The translations under genes were made by a program, and so were the position numbers. Under the pieces are notes generated by a model that was not told where the DNA came from, ran no database searches, and saw nothing but the letters and a program-made list of their open reading frames with translations. Shown piece by piece: positions 36,477 to 45,024 of a DNA stretch of 64,000 nucleotides. Positions within the stretch are counted from its first letter, which is position 1. Every line of letters starts with the position of its first letter. This stretch comes from Aurantimonas sp. HBX-1 (GTDB lineage Bacteria > Pseudomonadota > Alphaproteobacteria > Rhizobiales > Rhizobiaceae), in contig NZ_CP090066.1 of NCBI RefSeq assembly GCF_021391535.1, positions 2,307,501 through 2,371,500 of the forward strand, in the 5' to 3' direction.

Positions 36477-39282
36477 CGGGCCTGCTCCAGTTCAGCGGAC
36501 TCTGGCCCAGGAACGTCTGCATGCCCGCCAGCGCGCCGAGTGAATGAGCGAAGTTTGCCTTCAGCCACTGTCCCCCGAAATGCAGCCCGATCACGTCGAG
36601 CGGCGCGTCGAAGCCGACGATGCATGATCCGGAATTGCCGCCGAGGGTGCTGGCATCGTGATCGAACGTCCATCCCATCGGATCCTTCGCGGAACCCACG
36701 GATTCATCCACTTCACCCGGCGCGACATATTTAACGCCGTAATCGTTGCCGAATAGCTCCCCGAGCCTCTCCACGACCTCGAGATCGAAGGATCCGTTGG
36801 TGGTGGGGAGTGACGATGGCCTGGCCGGATAGCCGATAACGATCAGCTCCTTCCGCCGGTCGGCGGCAGTGACTGCCTTCGTCAGCTGAAGCGGCGCTGG
36901 AAGCGGCGCTCCGCCCTCGCTGGTCGCTTCGACTTCGAGCAGCGCGACATCGAGATCGGTGAAGTCGATCAGATCCTCATCGATATGGCTGGGTCCGGTC
37001 GCGATAACGGATTTCACCCGGTAACACGTCGACGAGGTTGCTGAATTCGGCCGGTCTCCGACGTCGAACGTCACGTCGTCGCTCGTCATCACCCACTCAC
37101 GGGCGCGACTGCGGGAAGGAACCGGAGCCGCAAAGGCCTGCACGACGTGCCGGTTCGTCATCACTATACCGTCGCCCGCTACAAAGCCGGTTCCCACATG
37201 GCCACCATCGGCATCGATCCGCCCGACGGATCGGATTCGCGAGGGAAGACTTCCATCCTGACTGATGAGGAACAGCTTGTCGCGCCACGCGCCAGCTCTC
37301 GGATCATGGAGGTCAATAGCTCCGTCGCGGACGGGAATGACCGGCCGGCCGGTGAGCGAAACCAGAGCCTCGAGACCCACCAGCGCGCGCATAGTCAGCG
37401 GCCTCCCCGCGGCGATACTAGACAGCGCCTCGTCCGCGCCCCGCAGCGTCTCATCGATCGCGCCCTGAGGCAGCGCCATCGCGTCTAACTGAGCTTCAAC
37501 GGCGTCGAGCTGCTGCCGCACGCCTCCCGTCGCCAGATAAACGCGCGCCTGCTCGACCGACTGGACTCCGGTGGACTCAAGCGCGGTACCTTGCCGCTTG
37601 AGAGCCTGCCGCAGGCGCCGAACCGGCACCTCGCCCACCGCTCGCGCGAGCGGGCGCTCCACACTCGTGCCGCTCCGCAACTCGCTGAATCGGCGCAGCC
37701 GCGCATCGCTCGAGTTCCGCGCCGCCGAGGACAGTTGCGGCGACGGCCGCGTGTTCTGAGACTTCGCCTCCGCCGAGAGGCTCGCTGCGGAGCCGTCGCG
37801 CTTTGCCTCGGTGAGGCCGATGGCACCGAGCTCGGCACCATAGCGGTGCAGCGGAAATTCCGGATCCATTGGCGCCTTCCCGACTTCCTCGTCAAGGAAG
37901 CTCCGGATCGAAGACTTGGGCTCGGCGGCGACTTCGGGCGCGGAAAGGGCGATTTCGGAGAGCGGCAGGGCCGTCAGCGCGTCGGCATCCACGATGCCGG
38001 CGCCGAAATCGTCGGAATCCCACTTTGAGGGCCGGCGGGCCGTCTGCTGAAGGGCGGCCTTGAAGAGGCGCTGAACGCTAACTCCGCGTGCCCGCGCCTG
38101 CGCAATCACCGCATCCCGGCCATAATGCTCAAGCCAGAGGGCGGCCACCCCCGCCACCAAGGCTACCGCAAATGACGTGCCTTGGCCGCCGGAAACGCCG
38201 AAGGTCGGATCGGCGGAGCGAGCGCGCAGGGCGCGCCAGACGAACTCCGCGGGAGCGGAAATGTCGACCGTTGACCCTCGACAGCTCCCCTTCCACGGTC
38301 GATCTTCGATGTTTGTCCCCGCTACCCCGATAACTTCTTCGTAGCGAGCAGGCCAAACCACCGTGCGAACGCAGTTTCCAGCAGCGGCCAGGACGATGAT
38401 GTCCCGTTCGATCGCGGTGCGGATGGCTGCATGCAAAGCCCGGCTGGGAATGCCGCCGAGGCTCATCGAGATGATGTCGCATCCGGCCGCCATCGCATGC
38501 GCGACGGCGCGCGCGATCGGCGCCGCATTGAACACCTTTACGTCCTCGATGCACCGGATCGGAACGACGCACGCCTCCGGGGCCGCCCCGGCAATTGCAC
38601 CATGCTCCCGGGAGGCGACGACACTGGCCGTGCTGGTGCCGTGGCCGGGATTAGCAGTATGCTCGTGCAACGGATCGGTGGGATCCGCTTTGCCGCGGAT
38701 GAAGTCGAAACCCCTCTCGACTAGAAGCGCGCCGGCTTCCAGATCGTCGTGGGCGGCCACTCCGGTGTCCGGCTGCCCGACGAGGATTCCGCGGCCTCGG
38801 CTTCTTCGCCACGCTTCAGGCGCCCGAATGGTCTTAAGGCTCCAGCGGCGGTCCGAAGGCGCCTCCCCGGCAACCCAGCACAGCGGGCCGAGCAAGTCGG
38901 CCGTTTCCACCGTCGGTTCGCGCCCGCCCGGCTCAGGGTCTGAAAAATAGTCCGAACCAAGATCGGGCTCGGCGCTTACCAGATCGGCAACATCGACCAA
39001 TGCATAGGCGATACCGAAGAGATCTCGCTGCGGAAGGGTCCGCTCTACTCCGGGAATCCGGAGGAGGAGGAAGTGGCGAAGCTGGCCGTCCGGCGCCAGT
39101 CTCTCAATTTTTGCAACCCCTTCTCCCAGCAGCCGATCGAATCGCGACTGCTCCAGATCCGGATCGGGCTGATTTCGATACTCGAGTGCGAACCGCAGCT
39201 CATCAGGAGGGAGTCCTGTCTCGAGTCCGAGCCGGCGATTGCCAATCCGGCCTAAGTCACGCAACAAATCTACGTAGGTCAC
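36466..39282 (-). CDS. double serine protease: subtilisin (S8) and trypsin-like (S1) domains in one chain
   Basis: A 938-residue protein. After about 150 residues of unknown fold comes a complete S8 domain: Asp172 (VGQPDTGV), His214 (PGHGTSTASV), oxyanion Asn303 (AAAGN) and Ser370 (GQGTSFAVALVAG). A linker of about 260 residues, partly helical, leads to a second protease of the V8/trypsin type with His712 (TNRHVV), Asp778 (DLDVALLEV) and Ser884 (GGNSGSCIV). No signal peptide or anchor. I chose GTG 39282, which has AGGGGG 8 bases upstream; an ATG at 39345 lacks a ribosome binding site and would add 21 residues. It is the first gene of the four-gene operon; the 214 bases upstream of 39346 should hold the promoter. 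Confidence 0.9.
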   Translation of the reverse strand: MTYVDLLRDLGRIGNRRLGLETGLPPDELRFALEYRNQPDPDLEQSRFDRLLGEGVAKIERLAPDGQLRHFLLLRIPGVERTLPQRDLFGIAYALVDVADLVSAEPDLGSDYFSDPEPGGREPTVETADLLGPLCWVAGEAPSDRRWSLKTIRAPEAWRRSRGRGILVGQPDTGVAAHDDLEAGALLVERGFDFIRGKADPTDPLHEHTANPGHGTSTASVVASREHGAIAGAAPEACVVPIRCIEDVKVFNAAPIARAVAHAMAAGCDIISMSLGGIPSRALHAAIRTAIERDIIVLAAAGNCVRTVVWPARYEEVIGVAGTNIEDRPWKGSCRGSTVDISAPAEFVWRALRARSADPTFGVSGGQGTSFAVALVAGVAALWLEHYGRDAVIAQARARGVSVQRLFKAALQQTARRPSKWDSDDFGAGIVDADALTALPLSEIALSAPEVAAEPKSSIRSFLDEEVGKAPMDPEFPLHRYGAELGAIGLTEAKRDGSAASLSAEAKSQNTRPSPQLSSAARNSSDARLRRFSELRSGTSVERPLARAVGEVPVRRLRQALKRQGTALESTGVQSVEQARVYLATGGVRQQLDAVEAQLDAMALPQGAIDETLRGADEALSSIAAGRPLTMRALVGLEALVSLTGRPVIPVRDGAIDLHDPRAGAWRDKLFLISQDGSLPSRIRSVGRIDADGGHVGTGFVAGDGIVMTNRHVVQAFAAPVPSRSRAREWVMTSDDVTFDVGDRPNSATSSTCYRVKSVIATGPSHIDEDLIDFTDLDVALLEVEATSEGGAPLPAPLQLTKAVTAADRRKELIVIGYPARPSSLPTTNGSFDLEVVERLGELFGNDYGVKYVAPGEVDESVGSAKDPMGWTFDHDASTLGGNSGSCIVGFDAPLDVIGLHFGGQWLKANFAHSLGALAGMQTFLGQSPLNWSRPDGH

Positions 39283-39559
39283 CGCCGTCCCCCCCTCGTG
39301 CCGGCGAATCAACATGGCACCATCAGTTCGCCAGTGGAAGATCAATTATTCGGTTAGCAGTGTCTTCTTCTGTGTTGCGGGAGAAGGCTGCAGGTCTTCT
39401 ATGGCTTTGTCGGGGTACACAACAGCGCCAACGTACCTGCCGGGCAGCAACTAAAATCGGCCTCAGTGGCGGGCGGATGACGCAGGCGGCGGATAGCAGA
39501 CGTACCGTCTTGGAGGTCTGTCCTCTTGTTCGGAATCGCTGAAATGGGCACACAGCTAT

Positions 39560-40227
39560 CTATGATCGCCCGTACGGTCCTTGCTGCCAACCACCCGCTA
39601 AACGTAGCTCGCAGATCGCTCTCTGCCGTCCGCTCCTCGCGCCAAGGCGCGTCGCGGAAAGGGCGCGCGCATGCACACGGCTTATCGTGCCGGAGTGGCA
39701 GCAGTCGAAGAAGCACGTCAGGGACGCTTGGTCCGCCGAGCCGCTGAAGATAAGTCGCAACTCGTCGTCAATCACCAGTCCGTCGTCCTCCGAGCCGCAG
39801 TCGATAGCGCACGGACATTCGTCCTTGATCTCCCGGACCGCAGCCCCCTCCTCGGCTTCATCCCCGCTCAGATCATCAAGTTGGGTGCCATGTCCGGCGA
39901 ACTGCAGGACCAGATCATCCCCCGCCTGGGCCGTGGCCACGAAGCTGGTGACCCTGGCCCGGATCGCCGCCGCAGTCGCTGCCTCCTGGGGCAGGAGTTC
40001 GGATAGCCCAGTGCCTCAAGCGTTTGTGCCCACAGCTTTGCGTCTGCGACACACCCCATGAGTGGGCTGATGTGGCGGTAGTCGTTGATCCCGATGCAGA
40101 GCGCCCGCCGCACGCCGACAGCCGGCCTGGCGGAAACCGGGGTCGCCGGCTGCACCGAAGGGCCGGCCGTTCCGGCCTGGGGCGATCCGATCGGGGTGGA
40201 GGAGAGTTGGGCCAGCGCCTCCTCGAC
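39560..40227 (-). pseudogene. caspase-like (C14) peptidase domain, frameshifted
   Basis: The frame reads VEEALAQLSSTPIG, then VGVRRALCIGINDYRH and VADAKLWAQTLEALGYP, a typical metacaspase/C14 beginning. Near 39998-40006 one base is missing, and the continuation LLPQEAATAAAIRARVTSF, LVLQFAGHGTQ and SLTCFFDCCHSGT supplies the catalytic His and Cys in the next frame. After the Cys motif the sequence drifts and stops at 39560, so the C-terminal part of the domain is also lost. It is in the same frame as the amidase-like locus upstream, separated from it only by a TAG at 40230-40228. Caspase-like peptidases are common effectors in bacterial suicide systems; this one is broken. Confidence 0.75.
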
Positions 40228-41757
40228 CTACGCGGAGACGTCGAGTTGGTCACTCCAGGGGTCTTTGCCCGCCCCACGTGCGCCGCCGTCGTCAACGGGC
40301 GAGATCGGTTCTGCGTCGCGGCGATCCAGCACACGGCGGACGACGCTGTTCATCGTCGCGGCGTCATTGTCGAACCCGCCATGGGTGCGAGAATCGCTCG
40401 CGCTGCCGAAGTCGCTGCCGCGACTCGGCGACCAGACCACCTTGCCCAGCTTGGAGGGCGTGCCCCGTATCCCGAAGATGTCACTGGCCGGCTTGTCGCC
40501 GTGCAACGATATCTCGAGGCCGAGAATTTCTGTCTTCCGCCTGTCCTCGAGTGCCTCGTAGATGAGGTAGAGCAGGGACTGCCGATAGGCCGGCGTCACC
40601 GTGTCGTCTTCTCGCGCTGCTTCGTCATCGTGTAGATGGTCAGCGGCCCTCGAGCAACGGCGCCACACGCTGGTGAAACAGGTCGTTGCGGATCGCCGGC
40701 GCCAGGAAATGCGCCGTCTTAACGGTGGCGCCGGCGCTGGCGAGCGCCGGCAGGTGTCCCAGATGAAGAAGACTGGATAGGCATTGTTCTCACGCCAGAA
40801 GCGCAATTGGACGAAGGCGCCGTGCAAGCGTTCTTCTCCGACACGAGGCCGCCATGCGCATAGAACAGAAGCCGCGCCGGCTCCTTGCGTGCCTTCGCGG
40901 AAAGATTTCCTCAGGGTAAGTTCCTCAAATAGGCAATCGACATCGGCCTCGGTCGTCCCAATGCGGCCGGAATCCCATAAGTGACCGCTCTCCAGGTTCA
41001 CGACGTGGTCGGCGAGCGCCTCGATCATCTGCGGGGACGGCTCGGCGCCGCTAGGGCTGCCACCACGTCCGCCTGAATTTTCTGTCTCGAACATCTCGTA
41101 GCCGACGACATGCTCGCCCGATGCCATGTCGTCCACGGCCCACGGCAAGGCCAGAAGGTCCTGGATCAGGCTGGCACCACGCCGGAACTGGTCCGCAAAA
41201 AGCGCGTCGCTTGAACGCGGGCTGCCGCCGGCCCCGGTCATGGCTGCGACCTCACAGATCCATTTGGTCTTGTCGAAACTCGTGCCCGGACATGTCTTGC
41301 TCGACATCTCGCTATGAAACTTCATGTCCTGCGGTGTGAGGTTGAACCGCATCTGGACGGCGCTGATGACACCTAGCGTCGCCTGCTTCTGCCCCGTCGT
41401 GATCGTCTCCTGTCCGACATCGAAGTCGCCGATCATCTCGATCATGAACGGGCCAGCGCTGGCGTTGCCGTTGAAGCCGCTGCAACTCACCAGCGCCGCG
41501 TTGAAATTGCGGCAGCGCCAGATCTCGCCGCTCGGCGCGATGGTGACGTGCTGCGCGATGTCGCTTCAGCCGTTGTTCTGCATATGATGGCGCCACATGG
41601 ACTGGATGGTCGACAGACCGCGATAGTCGCTCTGGCGAGGACGCCAGGGGTGATGGAGATGGACTTCCGTGATGCGGCAGGTGAACGGGAACCCGCTTAT
41701 GACCTTACGGAATTTTACCAAATCAATAAGCCGAAAAGATCGTCCCATCGAAACCAA
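40228..41757 (-). pseudogene. amidase (PGRP-like) plus hydrolase-like protein, heavily decayed
   Basis: Reading by homology-like continuity: FTCRITEVHLHHPWRP and GLSTIQSMWRHHMQNNG, then TGA (41568-41566) where Trp is expected, then SDIAQHVTIAPSGEIWRCRN, GPFMIEMIGDFDVG and KFHSEMSSKTCPG, the N-acetylmuramoyl-L-alanine amidase fold. Further on, frames switch near 40910 (ARLLFYAHGGLVSEKNA, an alpha/beta-hydrolase-like strand-turn), 40835 (QLRFWRENNAYPVFFIWDT), 40757 (ALASAGATVKTAHFLAPAI) and 40665, before YRQSLLYLIYEALEDRRKTE and an in-frame TAG at 40230. At least six lesions exclude function. The neighbouring operons are intact, so the decay is local. Confidence 0.7.
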
Positions 41758-42497
41758 CCGATTTTGATACGCATCTTGATTTTTATAATAATAGTTGTCA
41801 ACTACCTCTGCGTAATTCTGAAAAAATCTTCTGCCGCATTCATTGAGGCCCTAACGTGGCCCGCTTTACTACGGTTTTTTTTGATTTTTCGATGCCGGGG
41901 TGGCTTGTGCCTTTCCGGGTCAGATCGCGGTGGCAGAAATATCCGTTGAACATGCGCTGGCAGAGGGCGTCGATGCCGGCGCCGTTGACGCGCTCCAATG
42001 TTAGAATCTGATCGACCTTAAGACTGAAGTCGTGTTCGGCTTCGCCGAAGAATGGCGATGTCTCTCTCGAAAGAGTTGCGGGAGATGGTTGATCAGCGTG
42101 GAGCGATCACCGACAAGCCGACCGCGAGCCCGAGGCAGGCTTTGCATCTTGAGATCCTTGTCGCTTCGCAGATCGACGAAGCGCGTCGTCGGACGTGTTG
42201 CGGCCTCCGCAATCGCTTTGCCATCCTGATCGCTCCGTGTCACGTCGCGCTGATGCGATCGGGGGGGAGCGCCGGTACCAATGTTTGAAGTTAGTCACAA
42301 CTCGCGGCATTTACTACATGAAATCGGGCTAACGAGGCCTCAATCTCATACTGAGGCGAATAGTGTGGTCTTCCGGAGATTATTATTTACGCTTGAGGCA
42401 TGTTGTTCTTCCTCGTAGGTGTGATACCTTACGTAAGATTTCTCGCGGCGGACGTTCAATCGCGAACAGTGATTCCCCGGAAATGCGGAGGAGGTTC
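41758..42497. other. intergenic stretch with a perfect 10-base palindrome, no gene recognised
   Basis: The 740 bases between the decayed amidase locus and the haloperoxidase operon contain several short frames on both strands. One on the minus strand (about 41840-42040) gives plausible-looking protein, VDQILTLERVNGAGIDALC and FNGYFCHRDLTRKG, but no family comes to mind and it lacks a start. Bases 41760-41840 are AT-rich. CTTACGTAAG at 42428-42437 is a perfect palindrome 60 bases upstream of the haloperoxidase start and may be an operator. Confidence 0.45.
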
Positions 42498-44984
42498 ATG
42501 ACCCATATTCTCAAACCTGAACCGGATGATCTCGACCGGGCTAACGAGGCGGAAGCCCGCCGCGTGGCAATGGCTGACCCGAAAAACCTTCGACCGCGGG
42601 TCGACAGTCACAACAATGGCGAACTGAACCGTTATCCGTCGCGGCCGACCAATTTCCACAAAGGTCTGCCGCACAACCAGTTCGGTATTCCCGACGCGAA
42701 AGCCTTCGCGGAGTTCGTCGCGGCTCTCAACGGCCCGCCAGCAGGAGCCGGTAGCAATCCGGCTTTCGATGTCCCGCTGGGACCTGAGAATGCACCAGGT
42801 GCGTGGAAAGCAGGCGGTGGCTATTCCGGTGTCCCGTCATTTCATTGCCTGACACGCGACAAGAAGGGGAAAGCCGTTACGCCGAAAGTGCGCAACTGGG
42901 AAAGCCCGCTCGGCGGCCATGCGCATGACCTCGAAGGGCCCGATGCCGGTGCGGTGGGCATGGCGCCCGTGCCGCGCCTGCCCTTTTCCGAACTCTGTGC
43001 GGAAATGGCCGAGGTCTATGCCATGGCTTTGTTACGCGACTTGCCCTTTGCCCAACTTGCTGATCCGGCGAGCGCCCCCAGACAGTACAAGGTGCCACCA
43101 GAAGAATTGCCCGATGAGGAAGCCAAAAAATCGCCGGAGGAAGATGGACCGGCGCCCTACACAGTGCAGCAAATATTCGATGAACTCGCCGGATTGCACT
43201 GGCTCAATCCAGATGCAGACAGGGTATTTTCATCAAACGGCGAAACCACACTTTCCGAATACGAAAAGCGTCGCCGCAAGGCGCGCTTCGACGGCGATAG
43301 CGCCTATTCCATCGATGTACTGTTTCGCGGCTCGACCAAGGGAGCCAAGCAAGGCCCCTATCTCTCGCAATTTCTACTGATGGGATCGGCTACGCTGCGC
43401 GGCGGCGTTTCTCCGATGGCGCGGGCCGGAGCGGCTGCTGGTGTCGCTGCCGCGGCGGCGCCGGCAGCCGGAACCGTCGCCACGCGCGACGCGCGCAACC
43501 GGTCGCCCCTTGCCCTGACGCCGGGTCTCTCGCTTCCAGTCGACGGTGAGAGCGACCAAGGTGGCGCGGCGCGTGGTCTGGCAACCGGAGCAATGGGCGG
43601 CGATGCCGCGATGGGCGGCGCGGCGTATGGTTTCATAACCTTTGGCTCACAGAGCATGAACCAACGAGGCGCCCTGCAACTGCCCGGCCGCGATTTCATG
43701 ACCGACTGGCCGCTATGGCTCGACGTTCAGAACGCGGCCGACACGCGCGATGCGCAGGTCTTCATACCCGACGGGACGGCGCGATTCATTCACACGCCGC
43801 GGGCGCTGGCGACATATGTCCACTACGACCAACTCTATCAGGCCTATTTCGGCGCCATGCTGCTTATGCTGGACGCCGGAATTCCCTTCGATCACGGATT
43901 TCCCAGCGGCCCCTATCACGCCACACGCGGCTCGTTTGCCACCTTCGGCGGGCCGCACATCCTATCGCTGATGACCGAAGTGGCGACGCGAGGCCTTAAG
44001 GCGGTACGCCGGCAGAAATTCCAGCACCACCTGCGCGGCCGCCCAGAACAACTCGCCGCCATGTTGACGCTTGCCGCGTCCGACAAGGCCGAGGAAGCAT
44101 TTGGCAGGGACAGCGAGGAACTGAAGCACCTCACGCAGATGATCGGCGAGATGAAGGGGCTGCTGGCTCTCGTCGATGCACACAACAAGCGGCAGAACGA
44201 GTTGCGGGAGGACGACGAAAACACTCATGTCTATCCCCGCCGGGCGGAGGAGGAGATCAAAGTCGGCGGGAAGCCGGTGGTTGTCCCTTGGGATGACGCC
44301 ACCTTCGAACCAGCGGAAGGCAGGAACTACCTGTTGCCGATGGCCTTTCCGGAAGGTTCGCCGATGCACGCCTCCTATGGTGCCGGCCATGCCACGGTGG
44401 CGGGCGCCTGCGTGACGGTCTTGAAAGCTTATTTCGAAATGTCCGGTGAGGAATTCGATCGGGACAAGGCCCCGGATGTCGGGCCACTTCTCGCGACGCC
44501 CGATGCCATTTTAAGATATGGAGCCGAGAAGCTGTTCAAGGCGGTTCCATTCTCCGCAAAGTTCGACTTGAACGGCAAGCTGTTCGTCCCGCCCCGGAGC
44601 AACGAAGCCGATGCCCACTCGATGCTGGCGGACACGGACACGGACCCCGGCGTCACGCTGGAGGGCGAACTGGACAAGCTGGCGGCAAACATCGCCATCG
44701 GTCGAAACATGGCGGGCGTCCATTTCTACAACGACTATTTTGACAGCCTGCGCCTTGGCGAGCGCGTCGCGGTCGGAATCTTGCAGGAACAGATGGCAAC
44801 CTATCGCGAGCCGGTGACCATGCGTCTCACCAGCTTCGACAACGACTGGCTGATCATCAGCGGCGACGGCAAGGGTCGCGTCGCGGTCGATATCGTCGAC
44901 CCGGAGAGCAAGAATCGGCTCGTCGTCGAGGCCGACGTCGAGGAGTGGTGGACGCGGCACGTGCCGCCACCGCCGGCGGCTTGA
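42498..44984 (+). CDS. vanadium-dependent haloperoxidase / PAP2-superfamily protein
   Basis: An 828-residue protein. The C-terminal part has the PAP2/haloperoxidase active-site motifs: YGAGHATVAGACV near 623-635 (the Ser/Gly-x-His motif with the acid-base His) and GRNMAGVHFYNDYFD near 734-748, where Arg and the vanadate-ligand His are six residues apart as in vanadium chloroperoxidase. The upstream basic motif is less clear. The N-terminal 350 residues are large and partly Ala/Gly-rich (residues 300-330). No signal peptide. GGAGGAGG lies just upstream of ATG 42498; ATG 42483 is also in frame. It is followed by the metalloprotease gene after 40 bases. Substrate could be a halide or a phosphate ester; family members without proven peroxidase activity exist. 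Confidence 0.85.
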   Translation: MTHILKPEPDDLDRANEAEARRVAMADPKNLRPRVDSHNNGELNRYPSRPTNFHKGLPHNQFGIPDAKAFAEFVAALNGPPAGAGSNPAFDVPLGPENAPGAWKAGGGYSGVPSFHCLTRDKKGKAVTPKVRNWESPLGGHAHDLEGPDAGAVGMAPVPRLPFSELCAEMAEVYAMALLRDLPFAQLADPASAPRQYKVPPEELPDEEAKKSPEEDGPAPYTVQQIFDELAGLHWLNPDADRVFSSNGETTLSEYEKRRRKARFDGDSAYSIDVLFRGSTKGAKQGPYLSQFLLMGSATLRGGVSPMARAGAAAGVAAAAAPAAGTVATRDARNRSPLALTPGLSLPVDGESDQGGAARGLATGAMGGDAAMGGAAYGFITFGSQSMNQRGALQLPGRDFMTDWPLWLDVQNAADTRDAQVFIPDGTARFIHTPRALATYVHYDQLYQAYFGAMLLMLDAGIPFDHGFPSGPYHATRGSFATFGGPHILSLMTEVATRGLKAVRRQKFQHHLRGRPEQLAAMLTLAASDKAEEAFGRDSEELKHLTQMIGEMKGLLALVDAHNKRQNELREDDENTHVYPRRAEEEIKVGGKPVVVPWDDATFEPAEGRNYLLPMAFPEGSPMHASYGAGHATVAGACVTVLKAYFEMSGEEFDRDKAPDVGPLLATPDAILRYGAEKLFKAVPFSAKFDLNGKLFVPPRSNEADAHSMLADTDTDPGVTLEGELDKLAANIAIGRNMAGVHFYNDYFDSLRLGERVAVGILQEQMATYREPVTMRLTSFDNDWLIISGDGKGRVAVDIVDPESKNRLVVEADVEEWWTRHVPPPPAA

Positions 44985-45024
44985 GGCGAACCGAGGCCGG
45001 TTCAAGCGTGGACAGGAGGTGAGC

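Noticed and set aside
41840..42040. Short minus-strand frame with plausible protein sequence (VDQILTLERVNGAGIDALC)
   Set aside because: No start codon, no family recognised and too short to support as a gene; noted only within the gap entry.
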